Both the position numbers and the translations under genes were made by a program. Of a stretch of 27,792 nt of DNA, positions 8,407-15,178 are shown piece after piece. Every line of letters begins with the position of its first letter. Position 1 is the first letter of the stretch. The notes under the pieces are model-generated. The model did not search any database. It was not told the origin of the DNA and saw only the letters and a program-made list of their open reading frames with translations. Source of the stretch: a virus; IMG/VR virus record IMGVR_UViG_3300045911_000231, positions 1-27,792 of that record. One strand, 5' to 3'.

Positions 8407-9789
8407 TCACCCCGAAGCCCGACCAGGCAACCGCATGTTAAGGACCGCCTCGACGGGCACGCCTATCTTCTCTGCCACTTGGCGAGCGTAAGCAAACTCG
8501 ATGGCTCGCTGATCCAAGGCGTCGCGCCAGTCTAAGCCTCGCTCGCCGTAGTCCTCGGCCAGAGTGCGCAATCCCAGCAAGATGTCCTCACGATTGGCTT
8601 GTGCCTCGCGCCCAGCATCCACCGTCAAAGCAGGCGGTCTTTGCCAAACGATCCGGTAAGCATCGTTAACCGGGGGAAGATCGCCACGCTTGACAGCAGA
8701 AGACACAACCCAAAACGCAAGGCGGTTGAGGACTTTTTCAATGAGAAGATTCTGCCGCTCGGCAAATCGACGCTGCGCCTGGGCCGCAACCATGCGAGCG
8801 GATGCAGCTCGGCTCAAGGTCGGGTCATAGACAAACTCGGGGGGCAGGCCCATGCCAAGAGCCACAGAGCGCACCAGAAGCCGCTCGAAATCCGGCAGAC
8901 CTTGGGTGGGCCTGTTGGGTGTCAGGCTCTCGACCTTTTCTCCGACCCTCCGCTTGAGGGTCAAGCCGCCGTCCAGCTTTTCGGCAGGGATACCATCGGC
9001 ATCCACATCGGCGTCGCCAAGCAAGCCGGACTCGTCCCCGTCCAACCGATAATCAATGATGGATGTGGCCAGACTTTTCTTTGTGCCCTTCTTTTCGAGG
9101 GCGATGACATCACGCAGGTCTCGTGCATCATTGATTCCGTGGGTGATTGTTGGAAGTCCCCGATACTGGCTCGCACTGGTCGCCTCCAACAAGTGGATGA
9201 AATCCGCAGCCGCCACGTCGAACGAATTGCCACGGAGCAAACCAGAGCCGTCCAGAATACGATAGGCCACCGGACGACCCAGCGAATCAATCCTGATCCC
9301 GTCACGCCACTCGTCTCCCGCGCCGACTCCAGAGCCGATGCGGTGCCCCTCAATAAGCGCGACCTTCGGAAACCCGGAGACCGTCTTGCCAAGGATGAAG
9401 CCACAATCACCGTCCACGTCGATTGAAATGCACGCAAGCCCCAGTAACTCGTCAAAGGAGTGCCGCCCGGTGGTATCCGCAATCTTGCACCATTCCGCCC
9501 AAAATGCTTCTGCCGCTTGGTTCCACTTTTCGTCTCCGGTCTGCCACTGGGGGCGAAGGCCATGACCGACAGAATAGCGACGCATGGAGAGAACAGCCCC
9601 GCGCACCCAGCCAATGTTGGCGAAAACATCACGCGAGAGCGAAAGCACGCGGGTCCGCTCCCACGCATTAACGCGCTGCCATGCGTCCATGTCGGCCATC
9701 GCCACCGCCGACCGACTCGGCTCCGCATCGCCACTGATGGCGTCCAAGAATGTTCTCGCCCACTTGGCGACTTTCTTTCGCATCTTCAT
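8407..9789 (-). CDS. Portal protein, lambda gpB-like family
   Basis: A 460-aa protein with the features of the lambda-type portal family. It has a basic N-terminus (MKMRKKVAKWARTFLDAI) and a motif block NIGWVRGAVLSMRRYSVGHGLRPQWQ near residue 58-85. A middle region contains FIHLLEATSASQYRGLPTITHGI around 190-215, and a long helical C-terminal part has the conserved GLPPEFVYDPTLSRAASARM at about 325-345. The portal forms the dodecameric channel at one capsid vertex through which DNA is packaged and ejected. Start ATG 9789 overlaps the preceding stop as ATGA. Its neighbours (terminase upstream, protease-capsid downstream) agree. Confidence 0.9.
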   Translation of the reverse strand: MKMRKKVAKWARTFLDAISGDAEPSRSAVAMADMDAWQRVNAWERTRVLSLSRDVFANIGWVRGAVLSMRRYSVGHGLRPQWQTGDEKWNQAAEAFWAEWCKIADTTGRHSFDELLGLACISIDVDGDCGFILGKTVSGFPKVALIEGHRIGSGVGAGDEWRDGIRIDSLGRPVAYRILDGSGLLRGNSFDVAAADFIHLLEATSASQYRGLPTITHGINDARDLRDVIALEKKGTKKSLATSIIDYRLDGDESGLLGDADVDADGIPAEKLDGGLTLKRRVGEKVESLTPNRPTQGLPDFERLLVRSVALGMGLPPEFVYDPTLSRAASARMVAAQAQRRFAERQNLLIEKVLNRLAFWVVSSAVKRGDLPPVNDAYRIVWQRPPALTVDAGREAQANREDILLGLRTLAEDYGERGLDWRDALDQRAIEFAYARQVAEKIGVPVEAVLNMRLPGRASG

Positions 9790-10112
9790 CGAATCATCCC
9801 CCGAAAGTCAGACTTGCTGCCGTGCGGCTGCGTGCCGCCCTTGTGTCCGGCCATGTATTTCTCTATTGCCTTGTTAAGGGTCTGCGCTAAGAGCAAAGCC
9901 GAAGGCGCGCGAGTCTCGCTCATGCTGTGGCCCCCGGACGAAATGCTCTCCGAGAGAGCACCGCCGCCGTCCGCCTGCGACTCAACCGCCGCAGCAAACT
10001 TTTCTTTGAGCCAAACAAAGCCCGGATTGCTCGCAGCAAAGGACCACGGCGAGATGCCAGCGTCTGCATCAAGTTGCCGCGCAAAAAACACAAATGTGGC
10101 CCAGCCAGTCAT
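9786..10112 (-). CDS. Small protein before the portal, gpW-position (108 aa)
   Basis: The ATG at 10112 lies one base after the stop of the upstream gene, preceded by AAGGGCG as a ribosome-binding site, and the stop overlaps the portal start. The N-terminus (MTGWATFVFFARQLDADAG) is hydrophobic and aromatic; the middle has a WLKEKFAAAVESQADGG helix. The C-terminal third ends in a basic Gly-rich tail (HKGGTQPHGSKSDFRG). Lambda-like phages encode the head-tail joining protein W here, but this protein is longer and I cannot see a clear gpW match. A head-completion role is possible by position only. Confidence 0.6.
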   Translation of the reverse strand: MTGWATFVFFARQLDADAGISPWSFAASNPGFVWLKEKFAAAVESQADGGGALSESISSGGHSMSETRAPSALLLAQTLNKAIEKYMAGHKGGTQPHGSKSDFRGMIR

Positions 10113-10113
10113 G

Positions 10114-10623
10114 TCATTCGCCCTTTGTCAACTCCCCAATCCGATGATCCAATTCGACGAAAATCTTGAGTTCCCGCTTGACGGCTCGCAGTAGCCAATC
10201 CGGCCACTGCTCCAGAGGCGTGACCGCCTGCATCTCGGTGATCCACTTGCGGGCAGGCGTAAAGGCCGCTCCTGCTCGGCTCTCCAGTGGCACGGCAGGC
10301 TTGCGCTCTCGCTTCTCTGGCGCAGGGAAAAGCTCCAGGGCGATATAGACCTGCTTGGTTAGCTTAGCCGCTGGGCGTCCGCGCTCTGCGGCTTTGGCAA
10401 TCTTGACCAAGTCCAAGGCCGTCCGTTCGGAGAAGGGCAGACGATCATGGATCACTTGCATGAAGCGCGCCTTGCCTGTCTCCTCCCTCAAGGCAATCAG
10501 CAGATTGCCAAGCACGACCGTCTTTTTGATCAGCTTCTCCTGCTCGATTGCCTGCGCCTTGGCTGCTTCTTTCAGGGACGAGTATTGGCTCAACTCCTCA
10601 ATGATTTGCTCAATGACTTTCAT
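10114..10623 (-). CDS. DUF3102-like coiled protein in the packaging block (169 aa)
   Basis: I choose ATG 10623 rather than an in-frame start 24 bases upstream. It overlaps the previous stop as ATGA and has AGGAG eight bases before it. The protein opens MKVIEQIIEELSQYSSLKEAAKAQAIEQEKL, a long helical segment. A compact domain follows (ARFMQVIHDRLPFSERTALDLVKIAKAAERG) that resembles DUF3102-type modules, where a helix pair looks like an HTH. The C-terminal third contains a WPDWLLRAVKREL segment. The role is unknown; DUF3102-like proteins occur in phages and plasmids and may bind DNA. Confidence 0.65.
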   Translation of the reverse strand: MKVIEQIIEELSQYSSLKEAAKAQAIEQEKLIKKTVVLGNLLIALREETGKARFMQVIHDRLPFSERTALDLVKIAKAAERGRPAAKLTKQVYIALELFPAPEKRERKPAVPLESRAGAAFTPARKWITEMQAVTPLEQWPDWLLRAVKRELKIFVELDHRIGELTKGE

Positions 10624-11039
10624 TTTTTTGTCTCCTTGATCTTGCATCGGATTCGGTTTTCTTGGCTACGCATCGCATCCGACTCACGGATGCGCAAAAG
10701 ATCTCTGATCTTGTTCGCTCCTTTGCTCACTGCCGCCCGCGTCACGCCATGCTCGTCGGCAATCTCTTGCTCGCTCCGCGATCTGATGATGTCAAGGCCA
10801 AGAGCAAAGGCGACTTGATAGAGCGCAAGGCGAATGTGAGGGGCTGGGTTCTGGCCTAGCAAGTGAGCAATCAAATCGTTGTGGCGCGGTCGCAGCACAC
10901 GCCAGGCAAGCTCTGCAATCTGCTCAAGCTCGGCCTCTGGCTTGGCGTCCAAGACTCCGTCAAGGGCATCATAGTCAAAAGGCACCGCCGTCTCGATGCC
11001 GTCAAACGGTCCGGGCATGTCATCTTGTTGGTCGATCAT
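10620..11039 (-). CDS. Sigma-70 region 4-like / HTH DNA-binding protein (139 aa)
   Basis: The C-terminal half contains a clear helix-turn-helix: EQEIADEHGVTRAAVSKGANKIRDLL, like sigma region 4 or small terminase HTH domains. The N-terminal half is acidic and helical. It starts at ATG 11039 with AAGGAG nearby, sixteen bases after the terminase stop, and ends in an ATGA overlap. The protein could be a transcription regulator or an accessory terminase factor that recognises packaging DNA. Its place between terminase and portal leaves both open. Confidence 0.68.
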   Translation of the reverse strand: MIDQQDDMPGPFDGIETAVPFDYDALDGVLDAKPEAELEQIAELAWRVLRPRHNDLIAHLLGQNPAPHIRLALYQVAFALGLDIIRSRSEQEIADEHGVTRAAVSKGANKIRDLLRIRESDAMRSQENRIRCKIKETKK

Positions 11040-11055
11040 TCTTCTTACTCCTTCC

Positions 11056-12783
11056 TCATTGTGGTTTGCCAGAAAAAAGTTTTAGGACCATTGCAGCCGC
11101 CACCTGCATCGCTTCGCAGTCCCAAAGGTGGTTATGACGTCGCACTCGCTGCCACCGCTGCGTGACTTGTTTTGTCTTGGGATGAATGAAATCTTTTTTG
11201 ACCTCTGCGTCGATCTGTTCGATGTAGTCGTCGCTGACATCTTTTGGGATCTCCCACGACTCACCCGCACCTCGCCGCAAAGCGGCCAGCTTGTCTTTCA
11301 CGGGGTCGCTGGCCCAAAAGATGTGGCGGACGACAAGATTGCGACCTACCCCGTGCCGCTTTGTGGGCGAATAATAACGGGCTTCTTGAAGCCCCCCTGC
11401 AAGGTTGTGATAAAACCTGTCGTCGCCGCTGCCGTGCAACGCGGTCCAGTTGTGTGTTGCACACCAGAAATGAACCTCCTGCGTTTCATATTGTGCGTCC
11501 ACAAAGCAGAGGCGCGGTTGCACCTTGAGCCGCTGGGCGATGTTGTAAATTTGCTCGAATGTGTTGACCCGCCCCTCGTAGATCAGGCGGCTCGATCCGT
11601 CCTGTGCCCAAGCACGGACCACGATCCAGAAGTGGTCTCGTTGCTTGTCAGCGGTCAAGAATCTGTAAAGCTCCCTATCCCACTTCTGCCCGTCGGCGTA
11701 GTCTTGCTGGGTGTAGTCGCTGCCTATCAACTCCGCCGCTGGCTCCATTTCTCGCTCAGTCCAAGGTTCCGCCAGTCGCTTGTTAATGAACTGTTTCAGG
11801 GCCGCAAAGTCGTTTTCCCTCGCTCGCTCTTGCGCCTCGACCCACTCGCAAGCGACCTCGCCCCATGACGTCCACCAGACGGGCAGGATTGAATATCTGA
11901 TTGAACAGACGCCACGCACTGCGTTCGGATTCGTCGCTTTGTATTCGCTCGCCAGAGAAAGTTCTCGCCGGGTCTTGGCATCATCGCTAAATGCGTGCTT
12001 GCAGCGGGGACACTCGTAGTGGGTGCCAACCAGAATGTCGTTGGGCTTCGCCCACTCGCCATTGCTTGCTTTCGGGATCACGACTTGCGACCAAGACCAC
12101 GGCGACCACTCGCCACACTTCGGGCACGCAAAGCCGATGACTTCCTGCGTGCCACGCAACCACGCCTTGTGGAAGTCATGCCCCTCATCGCTCCCCTGCG
12201 AGACCAGCAGGGTCTTTCGATTCCATCGGTCATGGTGCCGCTTGCGCAACTCTCCAATCATTCCCTCTCTCCACCGCCAGACCTCATCCCCGATGCAATA
12301 GCGCATCGACTTTTCTTGCAGGCTACTCATGTTTGCACCCGCCAAGAAAAGCGGCATGTGGGGGAACATGATTTCGGTTTTGCGCTTGGCATGTCGATCC
12401 TTCGGGAAGAGCGCGGCCACGGGCTTGCAGTCGTTGAGCACCGGCAATAAGCGAGACTCGGCCCACTCTTTTGATAGGTCGTCCGTCTGTCCAACGACCA
12501 AAGTCGGTCCCGGATCAACGGCAATGATGTAGGGGAGCAGCAACTCCAAGAGTGTTGTCTTTGCGCCGCCAGTCGGAGCAGCCAGCACGACCTCGTGGTA
12601 TTGATCAGACAACACCGAGTTGATGACGTGCTTGAGCCAGGGGGCAGTCTGCCGATCAAACGCTTTGCTTCGGTCCGAGTGGGGCAGTCGGACACTCGCC
12701 TCCAGCCAGTCAAGCGGGTCGCCTTGATAGAGCGAATTGAGGCCATCACAGAAGCCAACAGCAAGATCACCCATCAGACTCAT
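11056..12783 (-). CDS. terL: Terminase large subunit, GpA family
   Basis: The 575-aa product is a lambda gpA-type terminase. The N-terminal ATPase domain has a Walker A-like APTGGAKTTLLE at residues 69-80, followed by the Walker B and motif III region. The middle carries a putative zinc-binding pair, CPKCGEWSPW and YECPRCKHAF. The C-terminal half is the nuclease domain, ending with the basic HNHLWDCEAMQVAAAMVL segment common in GpA proteins. It cuts concatemeric DNA and drives packaging into the prohead through the portal. Start ATG 12783 lies inside the 3' end of the small-subunit gene (17-base overlap), with an AGGAGGGAG ribosome-binding site. Confidence 0.92.
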   Translation of the reverse strand: MSLMGDLAVGFCDGLNSLYQGDPLDWLEASVRLPHSDRSKAFDRQTAPWLKHVINSVLSDQYHEVVLAAPTGGAKTTLLELLLPYIIAVDPGPTLVVGQTDDLSKEWAESRLLPVLNDCKPVAALFPKDRHAKRKTEIMFPHMPLFLAGANMSSLQEKSMRYCIGDEVWRWREGMIGELRKRHHDRWNRKTLLVSQGSDEGHDFHKAWLRGTQEVIGFACPKCGEWSPWSWSQVVIPKASNGEWAKPNDILVGTHYECPRCKHAFSDDAKTRRELSLASEYKATNPNAVRGVCSIRYSILPVWWTSWGEVACEWVEAQERARENDFAALKQFINKRLAEPWTEREMEPAAELIGSDYTQQDYADGQKWDRELYRFLTADKQRDHFWIVVRAWAQDGSSRLIYEGRVNTFEQIYNIAQRLKVQPRLCFVDAQYETQEVHFWCATHNWTALHGSGDDRFYHNLAGGLQEARYYSPTKRHGVGRNLVVRHIFWASDPVKDKLAALRRGAGESWEIPKDVSDDYIEQIDAEVKKDFIHPKTKQVTQRWQRVRRHNHLWDCEAMQVAAAMVLKLFSGKPQ

Positions 12784-13348
12784 CCTCGTCTCCCTCCTCG
12801 ACCTGTTGCTTCTCTTTTGCGCGCTCGGCCTTCATGGCCTTGGCCGTCTTTTTCGCCACCTCCGTTACGCCCTCCTCAAGTTGGCGGCGCACAGAGGCCA
12901 GCATGGCGTCGAATGTCGTTGCCATCTTTCGTCGGATCGCCACTTCATCCAGGCCGACTAACAAGCCCGGCATGTCATCGCAAGCAGCAAAAAGCGCAGA
13001 CGACAAGACCGATGCAATGCGCGTCGCCTCTTCGCGGATCAGCGCCCTAGAGACATACTCGCCTCGCAAAATCTGCAATTCCAAATCCGCCCGCTCAAGT
13101 TGCTTGCGCTTTAGGTCCGCCTCGGCCTTGGTTTTCTCGACGCGATACCTGACCAACAGTTCCGCCTGCGACTCATCTCGCACCGGGACGCGTGGATCGG
13201 ATTGCGGGGTCAGGGCCCGATAAAGTTCAAAGTCTTTTAGGACTTGCTCGTCCTCGACAGTAAGAGCAATCCCCTTCCTTTTTTTCTTTTCGACCTGCCC
13301 AACCATTTTCCGCAACCGGAGTGTTTCGGGGTTTTTGGAGTAGCTCAT
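12767..13348 (-). CDS. Terminase small subunit, Nu1-like
   Basis: A helical, highly charged protein directly before the GpA-type terminase. It contains a basic patch at the N-terminus (EKKKRKGIALTVEDEQVLKDFE), a coiled coil around KTKAEADLKRKQLERADLELQILRGEYVSRALIREEATRIASVLSS-like sequence, and a Lys/Glu-rich tail. The phrase LQxLxGEYVxxxxIxEE is typical of Nu1-type small terminases that bind cos or pac DNA. An ATG at 13408 is in frame but lies within the promoter, at its -35 hexamer; ATG 13348 is 26 bases after the predicted transcript start and is chosen. No strong ribosome-binding site is visible before 13348, so a leaderless-like short 5' end is possible. Confidence 0.78.
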   Translation of the reverse strand: MSYSKNPETLRLRKMVGQVEKKKRKGIALTVEDEQVLKDFELYRALTPQSDPRVPVRDESQAELLVRYRVEKTKAEADLKRKQLERADLELQILRGEYVSRALIREEATRIASVLSSALFAACDDMPGLLVGLDEVAIRRKMATTFDAMLASVRRQLEEGVTEVAKKTAKAMKAERAKEKQQVEEGDEDESDG

Positions 13349-13353
13349 GCCGG

Positions 13354-13408
13354 TAGGCAAAAATTGCCCAATAGGTAGGCAGAATATGCCTAGTGGGATT
13401 AAAGTCAA
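13354..13408 (-). promoter_or_regulatory. Late promoter with two operator-like palindromes
   Basis: On the minus strand a -35 TTGACT (13408-13403) and a -10 TATTCT (13386-13381) are separated by 16 bases, giving a start near 13374. A 17-bp palindrome, TAGGCA-GAATA-TGCCTA (13376-13392), covers the -10. A second, TAGGCA-AAAAT-TGCCCA (13354-13370), lies just downstream. The centres are 22 bp apart, two helical turns, as expected for two cooperatively bound repressor dimers. This would control the whole packaging and morphogenesis operon. The hexamer match is moderate; the palindromes are read directly from sequence. Confidence 0.6.
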
Positions 13409-13487
13409 TACTCATAAAAAAGTGACGAGGTGATGGCGAACCCGCCCTTACCGTCGGCCTAATAGATTCCTTGTCCTGGGGGTTTGT

Positions 13488-13871
13488 TCAAAACGGGTCG
13501 CCGTCCTCCGGGTCGGTGCTGTTGAAGTCACCCATATCAGAATCGGCGGAATGATGGGCATGATAGGCATGATATTTTGGACTTTTAGGAAAATCGGTTT
13601 TTTCTAAGAACTCCGAAATATCATGTCCATCATTCCCATCATTCCCTTTTTGGGTTAAAATGACGTATTTCCGGCTTTTTCCGGCCCCTTCCAGCGCGAA
13701 AGTCCCGGTTGCTGTGACCCGGCGGCGGTCATATCGGGCGAGCAACTTTGGGATTGCCCCTCCTTCGCCCAAAATTGCCCCTCCATTGCGCCGGAAATGT
13801 CTGGGAGTGTCATGGCAGCGGATTTCAAGCAAAACGCAACCTGGGGCCATTTTTGAGCGATTTTCGGCCAA
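13488..13871 (-). pseudogene. Possible C-terminal remnant of a replication protein
   Basis: The only notable frame starts with TTG at 13871 and has no convincing ribosome-binding site; a short distance upstream the frame is closed by stops. The part GEGGAIPKLLARYDRRRVTATG, then RKYVILTQKGNDGNDGHD, resembles the wing-helix tail of phage or plasmid primase-helicases. The tail ends in MGDFNSTDPEDGDPF, an acidic segment. An overlapping frame (14047-13655) could be an upstream piece in another register. I read this as a decayed gene end, but a small functional protein cannot be excluded. Confidence 0.3.
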
Positions 13872-14016
13872 CCTTCCAATTTCCCCGTTTTTGCCTCGGC
13901 CCGCGCCTCGCTAGCCTCAACGCCGACCAACCTACCACGCCACCGCCGAAGTTGCAACGCAAAAGAGTTGAGAATGATTCGCAGCGCATTGGATTGGGTG
14001 GGGCCGGCGGCGGGCG

Positions 14017-14187
14017 GCGTCACGGAACCTTTCGTGACGCCTAACAAAATTGCGCCCCCTGTCGCGAGGCGTCACAGCAACCTTACCCCCCCGTAGGGGG
14101 GGGTATAAGGCTTTTGTGACGCACTTTCGTGACGCGTCACAAAAGTACTTTCGTGACGCTTTCGTGACGTTTCGTGACGCGTGACGC
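14017..14187. repeat. Iteron-like GTGACGC cluster
   Basis: The heptamer GTGACGC or its complement occurs at 14017 (-), 14034, 14069 (-), 14116, 14129, 14134 (-), 14153, 14174 and 14181, with a GTGACGT variant at 14164. Several sit in the longer unit TTTCGTGACGC. Two of them form the perfect palindrome GTGACGCGTCAC (14129-14140). Spacing is irregular, about 10-45 bases. Such arrays bind replication initiators in iteron origins or repressors in phage control regions. Confidence 0.75.
14081..14110. other. C7/G8 hairpin inside the repeat cluster
   Basis: The sequence CCTTA, seven C, GTA, eight G, then TATAAGG makes an inverted repeat with a three-base loop and outer arms that pair apart from one small bulge. 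There is no following T run on either strand, so a rho-independent terminator is unlikely. Its position in the middle of the repeat cluster suggests a structural element of an origin or regulatory region. Confidence 0.5.
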
Positions 14188-14211
14188 TTTTGGCCTGCGA
14201 AACAAAAAAAG

Positions 14212-14253
14212 TTGAAAAAAGTAGTTGACAAAAAATAGGAGGTGTGGCAGATT
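14212..14253 (+). promoter_or_regulatory. Rightward promoter for the 85-aa regulator
   Basis: A perfect -35 TTGACA at 14225-14230 is followed, 17 bases on, by a weak -10 (CAGATT, 14248-14253). The upstream A-rich element TTGAAAAAAGTAG is shared base for base with the small-gene promoter at 17553-17536 on the other strand. The common 18 bases cover the upstream element and most of the -35 box. The -10 is the weak point of this call. Confidence 0.5.
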
Positions 14254-14282
14254 GGGCGCGCAACCTCAACCAAGGAACACCA

Positions 14283-14540
14283 ATGACCAACTGGAACGAA
14301 ATCGAAAAAATCGCACGGCGCGCCTGCGCAGAGAGCATTGACGGAACCCTCTCCTTCGAGGAGCTAGCCGACCTGATCGGCACCAGCGTCCTGGTGGCCA
14401 AGACCATTATCTTGGAGGCTTGGCGCCAAGAACAACCAATCCAACTCGCCAAGGGCGAGTTGCGCGACCTGCGCAATCCGGCGCTGGCAGGGCTAGATGT
14501 GCGGGGCGAGCGGTGGTATAGGTTCAGTTTCCTGGATTGA
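14283..14540 (+). CDS. Small HTH-like regulator (85 aa), rightward
   Basis: This is the only well-supported rightward gene. ATG 14283 is preceded by AAGGA seven bases upstream and follows the promoter at 14225. The protein, MTNWNEIEKIARRACAE..., carries a predicted helix-turn-helix in LSFEELADLIGTSVLVAKTII (residues about 20-40). It has a C-terminal beta segment with GLDVRGERWYRF, like a small winged helix. A terminator follows directly. Divergent from both leftward operons and next to the repeat cluster, it fits a Cro- or repressor-type switch protein, though a role in replication control is also possible. No exact family is recognised. Confidence 0.7.
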   Translation: MTNWNEIEKIARRACAESIDGTLSFEELADLIGTSVLVAKTIILEAWRQEQPIQLAKGELRDLRNPALAGLDVRGERWYRFSFLD

Positions 14541-14554
14541 CTAGGCGCACCTCC

Positions 14555-14590
14555 GAGGGGGTCGGGCGAAAGCCCGGCCCTCTTTTTTTT
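14555..14590 (+). terminator. Rho-independent terminator after the 85-aa gene
   Basis: A GC-rich stem with the GAAA tetraloop (CGGGC-GAAA-GCCCG), extended by GAGGG and CCCTC arms with a short bulge, ends in eight or more T. It lies 15 bases past the stop of the rightward gene, on the same strand. Confidence 0.85.
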
Positions 14591-14608
14591 GTGCCAGTGC
14601 CAGCAGTA

Positions 14609-14636
14609 TTGACGCTGGCCAGCAGGCATGTATGCT
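14609..14636 (+). promoter_or_regulatory. Promoter of a predicted small RNA
   Basis: A -35 TTGACG (14609-14614) and -10 TATGCT (14631-14636) are separated by 16 bases. Transcription would begin near 14643. No reading frame follows before the terminator at 14681, so the product is likely RNA. Confidence 0.55.
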
Positions 14637-14642
14637 CCTGCG

Positions 14643-14714
14643 CCTAGGGCATGTTGTGTGCCTTGCCCTTGGTTGAGGGAGGGGGTCGGGTCCGTTGGGC
14701 CTGGCCCCCTTTTT
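14643..14714 (+). ncRNA. Predicted ~72-nt small RNA
   Basis: Between the promoter at 14609 and a strong terminator lies about 72 nt with no start codon and ribosome-binding site pair. The 5' part can form a small hairpin (GGGCA...TGCCC). The 3' part is a 13-pair stem that relies on three G-U pairs, so it is stable only as the rightward transcript; it ends in TTTTT. No known RNA family is recognised. It could be a regulatory RNA, an antisense control RNA for replication, or, speculatively, a guide-like RNA for the csf complex. Confidence 0.45.
14681..14714 (+). terminator. Rho-independent terminator of the small RNA
   Basis: GGGGGTCGGGTCC pairs with GGGCCTGGCCCCC around a three-base loop, followed by five T. 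The three G-U wobbles make it strand-specific for rightward transcription. Confidence 0.8.
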
Positions 14715-14931
14715 CTGTGCGCCTAAGTGGTTAGGTTTTTAGCGCCCCTTTTGTAGTGCAACTTTTGGAGTCCTATTGGCCCCTTGGGGCGGTAAAACAC
14801 ACTAATTGTGGTGCACAAGGCAAGTGTGGTTGCCTTAGCGTGCGCCCCGCGGCAGATTGGCTTGCCGTCCGTTGCGGTTTCTGCTAGCAAATAGATTGGC
14901 GCATTCGCCCCATGCGGAAGGCGCATTAGGG

Positions 14932-14962
14932 CACGGTTCGCCGCCGTGCCCCGTTTTTTGCT
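14932..14962 (+). terminator. Rho-independent terminator, no assigned gene
   Basis: GGGCACGG and CCGTGCCC form a perfect eight-pair stem around a seven-base loop, followed by CG and six T on the plus strand. No convincing gene or promoter precedes it between 14715 and 14931; it may end a second short RNA or protect the leftward small-gene block from opposing transcription. Confidence 0.75.
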
Positions 14963-14995
14963 ACGACCGCTAGGCTTCCGACTGATCCTCAATCA

Positions 14996-15169
14996 TTACA
15001 AGCCAAACTCTGTCTGCGAGGTTTCTCTGGCGATCCGCTCGCAAGCGGCTTGGAAATAATCAGGGTCAATCTCGCAGGCCGTTAGGTGCATTTTGGCGTA
15101 GTGGCAGGCGATAGCAATGGAACCGCTGCCAAGGTGCGTGTCCAAGATTTTGTCTCCCGGCTCCTTTTC
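14996..15169 (-). pseudogene. 5'-truncated DNA methyltransferase remnant
   Basis: The frame reads EKEPGDKILDTHLGSGSIAIACHYAKMHL (given here only in part), then CEIDPDYFQAACERIARETSQTEFGL and stop at 14996. DTHLGSGSxAIA and the later EIDxxYFxAA are the AdoMet-binding motif and following acidic strand of phage-type N6-adenine or N4-cytosine methyltransferases. Upstream the frame is closed by TGA at 15172, so about the first two thirds, including the catalytic DPPY or related motif, is missing. The 57 codons left cannot be active. The gene was probably lost when the adjoining small genes were acquired or rearranged. Confidence 0.8.
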
Positions 15170-15178
15170 TCAGGGAAC

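Larger units (their letters stand above)
13872..14282. other. Non-coding control region with GTGACGC repeats
   Basis: No convincing gene lies here. The stretch holds ten GTGACGC-type heptamers between 14017 and 14187, a C7/G8 hairpin at 14081-14110 and a rightward promoter at 14225. Overlapping frames on both strands are translations of the repeats (recurrent VTKAS-type residues) and are not genes. Its place between the leftward late operon and a rightward small gene suits a replication origin or an operator cluster. Confidence 0.6.
14541..14995 (+). other. Non-coding stretch with two small transcription units
   Basis: No supported gene lies here. The stretch contains the terminator of the 85-aa gene, a promoter-terminator pair predicting a small RNA (14609-14714), and another terminator at 14932-14962. 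An 89-codon frame on the minus strand with a TTG start runs through these elements and is rejected. A 27-codon GTG peptide frame at 14811 is too short to support. Confidence 0.6.

Noticed and set aside
13932-14629. Leftward frames of 113 and 185 codons across the repeat region
   Set aside because: They translate the GTGACGC repeats and run through a rightward gene with its promoter and terminator.
14723-14992. 89-codon leftward frame with TTG start
   Set aside because: It passes through a strong rightward terminator, has no ribosome-binding site and a composition unlike a folded protein.
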